Shown in pieces: positions 9,161 through 17,769 of a DNA stretch of 64,000 bases. A program made the translations under genes and the position numbers. How positions within the stretch are numbered: position 1 is the stretch's first letter; the number at the start of each line of letters is the position of its first letter. A model generated the notes under the pieces. That model was not told the origin of the DNA and did not search any database. It saw only the letters and a list, made by a program, of their open reading frames with translations. This DNA comes from Acidobacteriota bacterium (lineage in GTDB: Bacteria > Acidobacteriota > Thermoanaerobaculia > Multivoradales > Multivoraceae), in the NCBI GenBank assembly GCA_029263415.1, contig JAJCXN010000015.1:124001-188000 (forward strand), written 5' to 3'.

Positions 9161-9298
9161 CAGCTGCGCCCAGCTCCAATCACAGGCTCGGTCGGCGCGC
9201 CTCGCCGGGACTGGCCATGCCGTCTCGTGCGACGGGTTGCCTTCGGCCGCCGCTTGAAAAGAGAACCGTCGCAAGAACCGGTGTTCGCAGCAGACCGT

Positions 9299-9318
9299 CG
9301 GCCAACAACCGTTGGCCG
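9299..9318 (-). terminator. Candidate terminator hairpin after the 9332-10021 gene
   Basis: An 8-bp stem, CGGCCAAC paired with GTTGGCCG, closes a 4-nt loop 14 bases past the stop codon of the minus-strand gene. There is no T tract, so intrinsic termination is uncertain. Confidence 0.35.
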
Positions 9319-9331
9319 CCAAGCAAAGTAG

Positions 9332-10021
9332 CTACCGCAGCGGGTTCGTCCACCCATACAGATCCGTCTGACGGGCGAACCGAGCCTCGTCCACCAACCG
9401 CGCAACGCGACGAGCATCCCGAACCGCAAAGAACCCCTGATCAAAGAACGCGGTGCTGGTATCGGAATCGCCACCGATCAACTCAGCAGTTGCCGAAGCA
9501 AACACCACATCGCCGATGCCTGCTTTGGACAAGCGATAGACATCGGGTGGAAAGACCCCGGCAAGATCGAACCGTCGTACTTTCACTGTTGGACTACTGC
9601 CATCGACAATGTAAGCGCCTAGGCCCGTCAACGCGAACCTGGTGTGCCTGGCCACTCGCACAACCCGAAGCGGGAGGCATGCCGCTTGTATCCCCGCCCC
9701 AATCACTAGGACTGAGAACGGCAGCAGCAAGACCATGCCAATGGCCTCGGGAATGGTCCACGGAAAGCCCAGAAGCAGTTCAAAAAACACGGCACCGAAC
9801 ACAAGGCCAATCGCAACAATCCAGAACGCACACACCTCGAAGACCACCAGGCTAATTGCCCGGGCGGTGAGACGTCGCGGGAAGGTGGTACCAACGACGG
9901 TCCACGCGTGCTTCGGCACCTGTCTTCCTGCCCAGAGCACATGCTCTTCGGGCTCCAAGGCACTGAGCAGTGCCTCGCGTTCTCTCTTCGAGAGCTGGTT
10001 CACAGTCTGGTCGTGCATCAT
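9332..10021 (-). CDS. Membrane protein with two hydrophobic segments, function unknown
   Basis: The 229-aa product begins with a cytoplasmic-looking segment (EREALLSALEPEEHVLWAGR) that resembles the start of PH-domain-type (YdbS/YdbT-like) bacterial membrane proteins. Two or three hydrophobic helices lie at about residues 50-105, then a soluble half with short beta-rich segments (RFALTGLGAYIV, VRRFDLAGV). I chose the ATG at 10021 because a longer frame would overlap the upstream gene; the ATG at 10018 is equally possible and neither has a strong ribosome-binding site. The upstream gene ends 31 bp before this start on the same strand, so the two likely form a pair. No function assigned. Confidence 0.65.
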   Translation of the reverse strand: MMHDQTVNQLSKREREALLSALEPEEHVLWAGRQVPKHAWTVVGTTFPRRLTARAISLVVFEVCAFWIVAIGLVFGAVFFELLLGFPWTIPEAIGMVLLLPFSVLVIGAGIQAACLPLRVVRVARHTRFALTGLGAYIVDGSSPTVKVRRFDLAGVFPPDVYRLSKAGIGDVVFASATAELIGGDSDTSTAFFDQGFFAVRDARRVARLVDEARFARQTDLYGWTNPLR

Positions 10022-10052
10022 CCGAGCTTTGGTGCGAAAAGGAAGGTCAAGA

Positions 10053-10661
10053 CTACTCGGCGCTCGGGCCTCCGAGGCTCCTGGAGCTACCCAGAATCGA
10101 ATCTGCAAAATGAGCGAGGACTGAGCGCACCTCTGGGAAGACGAAGGTGATGGTCACTGCAAAGAACAAGGCCAATCCAATCAGAGCCGAACAACCCCTG
10201 ATGTTGGCCTTGCGGCGAACGACCGGATCGTCCCAAGGGTGAGTCGCCGGAGCGTCGGTGCCAGAAGGCGGGTCGGCGGTAACAACCGTCAGCGACCCCA
10301 GGTACGTTTCCTGGTTCGCGCCCCAGTAGGCGCGGATGCTCGCCGGAGTTCGCTCCGACTCTCGAATGAACTCTGAAAGAAACGTCATCTCATGGCGGTC
10401 TGCGACCTGCAGATGGCCAACAACGTCGAGCAGTTCCGCGTCACCCGCCACCGACAGCCTCAATGCGGGATGTAAGTCCCGCCAGCGTATGGCTGGCGAA
10501 CTCGAAAGGACAACGTCGATGTTGCCCGCGAACTCTCCCTCGAGATGCACCGTAGCCTCGGAAAACTCGAATCGAAACTGCTGACTCTTCAGGTCTAGTG
10601 TGGCTTCCATTGCGTTGTCCACTGGCGTCGATGAAGGTGCACGTTCAAGTATAGGCGCCAT
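10053..10661 (-). CDS. Hypothetical protein with one C-terminal membrane helix
   Basis: A 202-aa protein that I do not recognise. The first 150 residues are soluble and alternate beta-like segments (QFRFEFSEATVHLEGEF, PALRLSVAGDAELL); a single transmembrane helix occupies about residues 157-175, so it may be a tail-anchored protein with its bulk in the cytoplasm. An internal ATG at 10610 is an alternative start; neither start shows a good ribosome-binding site. It precedes the other small membrane-protein gene by 31 bp in the same direction, suggesting an operon of two membrane proteins acting together. Confidence 0.6.
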   Translation of the reverse strand: MAPILERAPSSTPVDNAMEATLDLKSQQFRFEFSEATVHLEGEFAGNIDVVLSSSPAIRWRDLHPALRLSVAGDAELLDVVGHLQVADRHEMTFLSEFIRESERTPASIRAYWGANQETYLGSLTVVTADPPSGTDAPATHPWDDPVVRRKANIRGCSALIGLALFFAVTITFVFPEVRSVLAHFADSILGSSRSLGGPSAE

Positions 10662-11047
10662 TGCGAATGCGAGGATCAGCCTAGCGAATCGACAGCGACT
10701 CTCTGACGTATCCGTCTGTGGAAGCTCACCAGTATGACCATCCCCAGACAGTCATCGCGAACTCTGCCTGCTGGTTCTGCTGAGCCCGGCCACCCTTCCC
10801 AACGACCCGCGCCGACTCAGACCATTGCATCGCACATGCCGGGGGCAGCGCGGGCGCCCGCGATCAAAGCAGCGACATCGAACATCTTCTCCCAACAACG
10901 AAACGGTTTGTTCGTGCCACGCACCGGAGTTCTGCCCTGGCGCAGCATCTCTACGTCTAGTGGTCCGCGGCTCGACCGCCGGCGCGATCAGCCCCCTTCT
11001 CCCGGCAGCATGGAAAGGAACGCCTCTAAACACGGCCGGTCGTGAAC
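10662..11047. other. Intergenic region
   Basis: It lies between the stop of the S41 protease gene and the start of the small-membrane-protein pair, both on the minus strand, so it should carry a terminator and a promoter. I see no convincing gene, hairpin with T tract, or repeat. Open frames here have arginine- and serine-rich translations typical of non-coding G+C-rich DNA. Confidence 0.55.
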
Positions 11048-12571
11048 CTAGCCGCGGATCTTGCCCCGAACATCGTCGCTCTGGATCAGCCAGGCGCTTC
11101 CAGCCTTGCTCAAGGCCATCTGGTGCACGGTTTCCCGAAGGATGAGCGTCACAGTCGCCCGTTGCTGGTCGTACTGGATGTCTCGAATAATGCGGTTGTA
11201 GTAGATCTGGTCGCTGCGGGTCCCTCGACCCTCGGCGGTCTGCTCAAGCAACTCCTGCCGGGTCAGCCTCTCTACTTCAGCTCCGCTTTGATCACGGGAA
11301 ATTCCGAGAAAATTCTGCGAGATCACTGCGGCCATGGTCTTGGGATCCGCCCCGTACCAGGCATTTGCGTAAGACTGAAGTTGCCGATAGATGGCTCGCT
11401 CTTCTCCTTGCAGCCGATCGAGCTTGCCTGACGCTTGAGTGAAACTGGAAAGAGCGGTGATGAGTGCATGTTCTGGATCGATCTCTATGTCGGGAACGAC
11501 ACCTACGCCCTGCCAGTCTTTCCCGGTTCTTGGATCGAAGGTGCGTCCTACACTGATGGAGGCGCCTAGGTGATGAGGCAGCGCCACGAAGTCATTGGTA
11601 TAGCCGCCGCCACCCGTCGTTTCGCCGACCAACTCCGCGCGACGCACTGCCTTCATTCCAAAGGCGAACGACTCAGCAGCTGAAAACGACTGTTCAGAGA
11701 TCAGGATCTTCAGCTTCTTGTTGGCGAAGCGCGCGCTCAACTGATTCGGCGTTGTCCAACGCTCGACCTCCGGACGCTTGCCGGTTTCATCCACCTGCAG
11801 CGTCGTCGTCAGCAGATGAGTGGGCTGGTCAAAAAAGTAGCTACTCAGTGCGAGGACCATCTCGGCATCCCCGCCGCCGCAGCTGCGAAGGTCGAGGATG
11901 ATGTTGTCGCTCTCGGTGAAGGTACTGAACACACGCTCGATGAACGCCAACGATCGGGGCGAGCCGTCAAAGCGCTCAAGCGCCAAATATCCCGTCTGAT
12001 TCAAACCGTCGCGGCTGATCTCGCTGACTCTGCTTACGCCAACAGCAGACAACCCCTCCGCTGCGTTCTGTTCACGCGAAGAGCTACTACGCTGAGCGTG
12101 CCCCCCAGTCGCACCGTGAACTGAAGATCCAGAATGGGCTGGTGATCCAGAGTGTGATTCGGGTCGCTCGCCAGCTTGTGCTTTGACCTGGTCTACCACC
12201 CTCTCGTCGCCATAGAACATCGCCCAGACTTGCTGAAATCGTTCCGGCATCAATAGCCCTAGATGTCGATCTGAGGACGCAGTTTGGAGCAGCGCGTTGA
12301 CCTGTTGAACAAAGTCGGCAATCGACTGCGAGCTTGAAAACGCGCCTTCGACCTGAGCATTGGCGATCGAGGCGACGATCAACTGGGCTTTGTCGGGCCG
12401 CACGTATTGCCTCAGTAGCACGCTGGAAAGTTCTTCAAGAACCTCCTCTTGCTGCTCGGCATCAAGGATCGCATCCTCGAACTTGGAAAACGCCGCAGCA
12501 AATGGCGCTGCACAGGTCAGGAGTCCACTTAGCAGACCGGTGATCAAGATCGTAGTTGGGCGTGGCAGCAT
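11048..12571 (-). CDS. Secreted S41-family serine protease with NTF2-like C-terminal domain
   Basis: The 507-aa product has a signal peptide ending near FAAAFS. Residues 30-130 are a helical N-terminal part; residues 136-168 are a histidine/serine/glycine-rich linker. The S41 (tail-specific protease/IRBP-like) core follows: GYLALERF, IILDLRSCGGGD, ISEQSFSAAESFAFGMK with the probable nucleophile Ser297, then ELVGETTGGGG. No PDZ domain is visible. The last 110 residues (AWYGADPKTMAAVISQNFLG to the C-terminus) resemble a lumazine-binding/NTF2-like domain. GGAG lies 6 bases before the ATG. It is divergent from the ADOP permease gene across 261 bp. Role: probably degradation of extracytoplasmic peptides or proteins; the partner is unknown. 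Confidence 0.87.
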   Translation of the reverse strand: MLPRPTTILITGLLSGLLTCAAPFAAAFSKFEDAILDAEQQEEVLEELSSVLLRQYVRPDKAQLIVASIANAQVEGAFSSSQSIADFVQQVNALLQTASSDRHLGLLMPERFQQVWAMFYGDERVVDQVKAQAGERPESHSGSPAHSGSSVHGATGGHAQRSSSSREQNAAEGLSAVGVSRVSEISRDGLNQTGYLALERFDGSPRSLAFIERVFSTFTESDNIILDLRSCGGGDAEMVLALSSYFFDQPTHLLTTTLQVDETGKRPEVERWTTPNQLSARFANKKLKILISEQSFSAAESFAFGMKAVRRAELVGETTGGGGYTNDFVALPHHLGASISVGRTFDPRTGKDWQGVGVVPDIEIDPEHALITALSSFTQASGKLDRLQGEERAIYRQLQSYANAWYGADPKTMAAVISQNFLGISRDQSGAEVERLTRQELLEQTAEGRGTRSDQIYYNRIIRDIQYDQQRATVTLILRETVHQMALSKAGSAWLIQSDDVRGKIRG

Positions 12572-12832
12572 TCAAATCTCCAGAACCGATGGGCACATCT
12601 GCGTTGCACTGTATCGCTTTGAGACCTGGAGGAGAGACCTCTCAGCAGGACCAGGAGTCAAGTCTCTTCCGAGGCATCTTCTGAGCGGTGCGGAACCGTG
12701 AGTGTGCTCCTCAAGCTGGGAAAGGGGACTCAGACGCCGCTGCTGGCAGAACGCGCAACCTAGCGCTGCACACTGCGTACCAGGGTCTCCTCGCGACCGT
12801 CCGAACACGGGCCCAAGACCCAGGAGTAGACC

Positions 12833-15235
12833 TTGAGAAGTATTGTTCAGGACCTCTCGTACGCCTTTCGACAGTTGAGGAGGCACCCGGGTTTCGCCCT
12901 CGCCACGGTGCTCGTACTGGGTCTCGGAGTGGGGGCAAACTCGGCCGTCTTCACGGTTGTGGACGCCGTGCTATTGCGTGCGTTGCCGCTCGAGCACAGC
13001 GAGAGGATCGTGCAAGTGTTCGCGGAGGTCCCAAATCTGGGCACCGCGAGAGCGACACTTCCCGGCTTCCGTGATTGGCAGCGCGAGTCGGGGCCGTTCG
13101 AGTCTTTGGGCGCGTTCCATGCCACCGTGCACAGCCTCACCGGAGGCGACACTCCGCAGCGAATCATCGTCGGCAGCACAGCTGGCGACTACTTCGGGAC
13201 CGCTGGCCTCACCCCCGCCATCGGCCGGCTCTATGGCGAGGACGAGGGAGCGGGCGGGAGCGACTACTCCGAACCGGTCATTCTGCTCTCCGAAAGTCTC
13301 TTCCGAGAGTCCTTCGGGGCCGATCGGAGCCTAGTCGGACGCACGGTCGAGGTGGACGGACGGCTGACTCGAGTCTTGGGTGTTATGCCTCCAGAGGAGC
13401 AGCTCCTCCGATTCGGCAGTTCCATCGATGCGTGGGCACCGATGGCAGAGCCTCTCTCTTGGATGGGACGAGGCACCGGATTCCTGAGAGTCTTGGGCAG
13501 ACTACGTCCCGGCCTGACCCCCGAGACTGCCGAGCAGCCGCTTCAAGCACTCGCAACCGGACTGATCGAGGCAGGCAACACCGAGAGTGGCATCTCGATC
13601 GTCTCTCTGCAGGACGCTTTGATCGGAGATACACGGCCGTTGCTGTGGGCACTTCAGGGTGCCGCGTTGCTGCTCTTGGTGGTGGTAGCGACGAACGGTG
13701 CGAATCTTCTGCTGGCCCGCTCACTCGACCGTAGCGGCGAGTTCGCGGTGCGAACCGCGTTGGGCGCGAGTCGGCACCGGGTCGCGCGCCAAGTCCTGGT
13801 GGACACAGCTCTTCTTGGTGTTCTCGGAGGAGTGGTCGGTCTAGGCTTGGCACTGCTTTGCCGAGGCCTGGTCCTCAACAGCGTGCCGGAGTTGGCTCCG
13901 CTGGCAGGATCTACTCCCCTCAATTGGAGCGTGCTTGGTTACACCTTCGGGATCGCGGTTGCGGTCGGACTGCTCGCGGGTCTGTGGCCGGCCGCGCGCG
14001 CGACGAACTCGTCGTGGTCGGGAATGAAGGCCGGCGTTGGACGCGGCAGCAGCGGCAGCGCTCAGCGTGGCCGCAGAGTGATGGTCGCGGTCGAGGTCGG
14101 CCTGGCGCTGGTGCTCCTAGTCAGCACCGGGCTGATGGTGCGGACTGTGTCCGGCCTGCTAGACGAGGAGCTTGGTTTTGAACCCCAAGGCGTGCTCACC
14201 GCTCGGGCCTCGCTCCCGGAACTGCCGTATCCAAGAGCCACGGACCGCATCCGTTTCTTCAACGGCTTAGTAGAGCGACTCGAGAGACTCCCTGGCGTTG
14301 AGGCGGTAGGGCTTACCAGCGCCCTCCCGTTGAGCGGCCGCAACGACACCGGTACGTTCGAGATCGAAGGCCGAGAGTGGGAAGACGGAGACGGTCCCTC
14401 GATTGGCAAACGCAGCGCATCCGCTGGCTACTTCGCAGCGCTAAAGATTCCAGTGCTGGCGGGCCGGGAGTTCACCAAAAGTGATCACTCCGAGGCGCTC
14501 CAGGTGGCTGTCGTCTCGGAGTCCCTAGCTCGCCGCTTCTTTGGGGACGCCGATCCTCTCGGCAAGCGGATCAACATCGGCTGGTGGGGCTCCGAGCCGT
14601 TGGAAATCGTGGGCGTCGTCGGCGATGTCAAGCAGTCGAGCCTAGATCAGGACGCAGAAGCCGCTGCGTACCGGCCGCAAGCACAGATCCCGGCGCCCAA
14701 TGCGACGATGGTCATCAGCACCACTCAAGATCCGTATGGTCTCGTGGCGGCGGTTCGTTCGGCGGTGCTGGAAGCAGACCCCAATCAGCCAATCTACGAC
14801 GTCATCGCCCTCGGCGATCTGGTGCGAGAATCCGCAAGTCGCCGGTCGGCCCTGATGTCGCTTCTGCTCGGCCTATCGATCGTTGCGCTGGTGATCTCGT
14901 GCCTCGGCGTCTACGCCGTGACCGCGCAAGCCGTTCGTCGGAATGGGCCGGAGATCGGTCTACGGCTCGCACTAGGAGCACAAGGATCGGACGTGCTCAA
15001 GTCGGTCATGGTGGCAGAGAGCAAACTGATTGGCCTCGGCCTCGTGCTGGGCCTAGCAGGGGTGCTCGCCGCAACGCGCCTACTCGAGGCCCTGCTCTTC
15101 GGCGTCACGCCGTTCGATCTGCCCACAGTCGCGACCAGCGCCGCAGCACTCGGCGGGGTGGCCATGCTGTCTGCACTGGGACCGGCCGTCAGGGCATCGC
15201 GAATCGACCCGGCGCGTTCTCTTCAGCCCGACTGA
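12833..15235 (+). CDS. ADOP-type FtsX/MacB-like ABC permease
   Basis: An 800-aa permease of the Acidobacterial duplicated orphan permease kind. It starts with the short helix RQLRRHPGFALATVLVLGLG, a transmembrane helix and a periplasmic MacB-like domain (residues about 45-255), then an FtsX three-helix unit (about 270-400), a second MacB-like periplasmic domain (about 430-660) and a final FtsX unit (about 680-790). Thus it has two copies of the permease layout in one chain. The TTG start is supported by AGGAG 6 bases upstream; no ATG fits. No ABC ATPase is encoded nearby, as is usual for these orphans, so an ATPase elsewhere or a non-transport role must be assumed. Divergent from the S41 protease gene; convergent with the amidohydrolase gene. 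Confidence 0.9.
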   Translation: MRSIVQDLSYAFRQLRRHPGFALATVLVLGLGVGANSAVFTVVDAVLLRALPLEHSERIVQVFAEVPNLGTARATLPGFRDWQRESGPFESLGAFHATVHSLTGGDTPQRIIVGSTAGDYFGTAGLTPAIGRLYGEDEGAGGSDYSEPVILLSESLFRESFGADRSLVGRTVEVDGRLTRVLGVMPPEEQLLRFGSSIDAWAPMAEPLSWMGRGTGFLRVLGRLRPGLTPETAEQPLQALATGLIEAGNTESGISIVSLQDALIGDTRPLLWALQGAALLLLVVVATNGANLLLARSLDRSGEFAVRTALGASRHRVARQVLVDTALLGVLGGVVGLGLALLCRGLVLNSVPELAPLAGSTPLNWSVLGYTFGIAVAVGLLAGLWPAARATNSSWSGMKAGVGRGSSGSAQRGRRVMVAVEVGLALVLLVSTGLMVRTVSGLLDEELGFEPQGVLTARASLPELPYPRATDRIRFFNGLVERLERLPGVEAVGLTSALPLSGRNDTGTFEIEGREWEDGDGPSIGKRSASAGYFAALKIPVLAGREFTKSDHSEALQVAVVSESLARRFFGDADPLGKRINIGWWGSEPLEIVGVVGDVKQSSLDQDAEAAAYRPQAQIPAPNATMVISTTQDPYGLVAAVRSAVLEADPNQPIYDVIALGDLVRESASRRSALMSLLLGLSIVALVISCLGVYAVTAQAVRRNGPEIGLRLALGAQGSDVLKSVMVAESKLIGLGLVLGLAGVLAATRLLEALLFGVTPFDLPTVATSAAALGGVAMLSALGPAVRASRIDPARSLQPD

Positions 15236-15240
15236 AGGCA

Positions 15241-15265
15241 TTCAGTGACGGGATCGATCACTGAA
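15241..15265. terminator. Candidate bidirectional hairpin between convergent genes
   Basis: TTCAGTGA pairs with TCACTGAA around a 9-nt loop, just after the permease stop and before the end of the convergent amidohydrolase gene. There is no T run on either side, so this is a weak terminator call. Confidence 0.4.
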
Positions 15266-15363
15266 CATTGGTGTTCTGCGGAGTCCAGTTCTCGCTTCCC
15301 CCGGGCACAGGTTACGGGTCGTAGCGGGTACCACCCGGTTACGCTTCAGATACACCTGCTAGC

Positions 15364-17520
15364 TCAACGGCCTCCGTGCAGAACGGCAGCGTAAGAGAGC
15401 AGATCCAGCGTTTTCCTGTCTAGCCATCTTCCTCCCGCAACAACACCCAGTGGATTGCGAAGAACTCCGATGTCGATGGTCGGATCGCCGGAGACCAGCA
15501 TGAGATCCGCACGCATCCCAACCTCGATCGTGCCGAGTTCACTCCCCAGCCCGAGAGCATCTGCCGCTGACACGGTCGCTGTTTCGAGCGCTGCGCGAGG
15601 GGAGAGTCCCGCGGCGACCAACAGTTCCAGCTCGTCAAGACCTGCTTGGCCAGCGAGGATGCTCGGAGAATGCGAGTCGGTACCAAGGATGAGCTGAACC
15701 CCGGCGCGGTGGAACACACGAATGACTCGGTGTACAACCTCCTCCGGAACCACCTCCCACGAAGTCGTATCAATGCTCCGCGCGGATTCGAGACCCTCCT
15801 CTCCAAACATCGCCACGATCTGCTCGCGTTTCTCCCGTAGCAACGAGTCGCGGTCGAGTTTGAGTCGATTGTTGTTGAGAGCAGAGACCGCGAGAGTTCC
15901 CACAGGCACTCCGGCTTTGGCGATTCGCTTTGCTAGACGCCGCAGCTCGTTCTCGTCGTGCAGATCTGCAGTGCCAGCTTTCGCGACCTCGAGGATGTGT
16001 TCCAACGAGGCCATCCCAGATTCGAGGATCACCTCGAAGGGAATCCCGACCGTTGTGGTGGGATCATCCAATCCGATATTCGGAACGTGGCCAGCCACCG
16101 GAATACCCAGAGTTCTTGCTTGCTCCATGAGCGCTACGAAAGGCACACGTCCGAGGCGGAACACCTTAATGAGATCGAATCCTGCGTCCTTTGCCTTCGT
16201 CGCGACTGCGCGTGCCTCGTCGGCAGTTCTTGGCGCTGGATAATTGCGGAAAGGTTCCGCCAGTACCGTCCGGCTAGCGGCCACCACCCGAGCGCCTAAA
16301 ATTTCCCCTGCATCGACTAGCTCTCTGGCCTCCAAGGTCTTGGAGAGATTGCCATTCATGTCCCGAACGGTGGTGAAGCCTCGAGCTAGATAAAAGCGCA
16401 GGTTGTTAGCCGAGCGGATGTGCACGTGCGCATCAATCAGGCCCGGCAACAGGGTCCCGCGCTGCCCGTCGATGAGATGTGCGTTGGGAGGTATTGCGAG
16501 CCGCGAACGAGGGCCGACACCTAGGATCTTTCCGGCTCGCACCAGCACAACGCCATCATCAATAGAACTCATGCCGGCCATGGTGAGCACGCGCACGTTG
16601 ACGAATGCCGTCACTGGGGCGTCGATCTCAGTCTGCGTGATCAGGTCCAGGCGCCTTTGTTGGCCAGACTCGAGGTCAAGCACGAACACTGCTTCGGGAC
16701 CTTCACGTTGCGATGTGAAAAGCAGACTGCGTCCGTCAGGTGATACGGACGGAAGGTGATCCGCTTCCTCGTTCGATGTGAGTTGAACCGCCGCTTCGCC
16801 ACCCATCGTCAGTTGGAACAGCTCTTGGTCGCCATCGGAGTCTGCGTTGAAGTAGAGCACGGATCCTTTCGGTCCCCATGCGAGTCCGTATGCGTTGCCC
16901 CTCAATGTGAGAATCCTGCGAACAGTGCCCGACGCAAGATCCAGGACTTCCAGCGCGCTCAACTCGTCGTCGATTCGTACCGAGTAGGCCAGGGTGTCTC
17001 CGGCGGGCGAGAACACCGGATCGGCTTCGCTTAGAGGACTACTGGTGATCTGTTCGCGTCGTCCATCCTTGAACCACAAACGATAGATGTCCCGCTTGTC
17101 GTCGCTCTTGCTAACGAAGACGATGGATTGGTCATCGGGAGCAAAGGCGCTTCCGCCTACGTCCGGGCCGTCGCTGCGTAGCAGCCAGTCCCCCTCACCC
17201 GTGACCAGATCCATCGAATACAAGCCGCCGTATTCTTCGTCGGATCGGTCGAAGACGATGCGCGATCCATCCGCAGAGCGAGCAGCGTATCCATCCCACC
17301 CGTCATGCCAGGTGAGTCGGCGCCCCAGTGTGCCTCCTAGATCTGCAAGGAACAGCTCCCAGTCGCCATCCTCCGTGGTTCTCATGACTACAAATGAATG
17401 GCCGCCCGGGAGGAACACCGGGCGGTGATATGCGGCTGGTTCAGCCAGCAGGGAGCTACAGGGTAGCGACAACAAGACGGCAAGAGCGATGAGTCCAAGC
17501 AGGTCTCTATTGAGTTTCAT
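15364..17520 (-). CDS. Secreted TolB-propeller/amidohydrolase fusion
   Basis: A signal peptide is followed by a TolB/WD40-like propeller (residues about 32-290, repeated SPDGRSLLFTS-type blades) and a complete metal-dependent amidohydrolase domain (about 305-718). The metal motif HVH (His365, His367) in LIDAHVHI, a lysine in FDLIKVFRLG (candidate carbamylated ligand), GHVPN and GTDSHSPS are all present, as in the imidazolonepropionase/prolidase-like branch. Such exported fusions are thought to act on peptides or cyclic amides; the substrate is unknown. The ATG at 17520 has AAAGG 7 bases upstream; a TTG codon at 17523 is the alternative. It is divergent from a regulator whose sensor domain is the same kind of propeller. 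Confidence 0.9.
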   Translation of the reverse strand: MKLNRDLLGLIALAVLLSLPCSSLLAEPAAYHRPVFLPGGHSFVVMRTTEDGDWELFLADLGGTLGRRLTWHDGWDGYAARSADGSRIVFDRSDEEYGGLYSMDLVTGEGDWLLRSDGPDVGGSAFAPDDQSIVFVSKSDDKRDIYRLWFKDGRREQITSSPLSEADPVFSPAGDTLAYSVRIDDELSALEVLDLASGTVRRILTLRGNAYGLAWGPKGSVLYFNADSDGDQELFQLTMGGEAAVQLTSNEEADHLPSVSPDGRSLLFTSQREGPEAVFVLDLESGQQRRLDLITQTEIDAPVTAFVNVRVLTMAGMSSIDDGVVLVRAGKILGVGPRSRLAIPPNAHLIDGQRGTLLPGLIDAHVHIRSANNLRFYLARGFTTVRDMNGNLSKTLEARELVDAGEILGARVVAASRTVLAEPFRNYPAPRTADEARAVATKAKDAGFDLIKVFRLGRVPFVALMEQARTLGIPVAGHVPNIGLDDPTTTVGIPFEVILESGMASLEHILEVAKAGTADLHDENELRRLAKRIAKAGVPVGTLAVSALNNNRLKLDRDSLLREKREQIVAMFGEEGLESARSIDTTSWEVVPEEVVHRVIRVFHRAGVQLILGTDSHSPSILAGQAGLDELELLVAAGLSPRAALETATVSAADALGLGSELGTIEVGMRADLMLVSGDPTIDIGVLRNPLGVVAGGRWLDRKTLDLLSYAAVLHGGR

Positions 17521-17769
17521 CAACCAACCTTTCGAGAGAGTGTTCTTCCGATCTATCGCGACTCAGCCGACCGCTTGGGTGCGACGGCTTAAGGGCGGCG
17601 AGTGGCAGGCTACGTTTGCTCGTCAACGGGGTCCCAGGACTATTGGCTGACTATTGGCTGACCGTTCGTTGACCAACGACGTATCACCGGTAGCAAGGGC
17701 TGGGAGGCAACGTAGGATGAACAACCAGAGAACACGGCCCCACGGTGGCCAAGCAAGGCTGCATGCGAC
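17521..17769. promoter_or_regulatory. Divergent promoter region with 11-bp direct repeats
   Basis: The region separates the amidohydrolase gene from the winged-helix/TolB regulator. At 17639-17671 it holds ACTATTGGCTG twice in tandem and a third, degenerate 11-mer (ACCGTTCGTTG). The period of about one helical turn is what OmpR-family winged helices bind, so this is a candidate operator for the adjacent regulator. Confidence 0.5.

Larger units (their letters stand above)
9029..9331. other. Intergenic region between convergent genes
   Basis: No plausible gene on either strand. It contains a perfect 16-bp palindrome at 9145-9160 and a stem-loop at 9299-9318, both listed separately. Confidence 0.6.
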
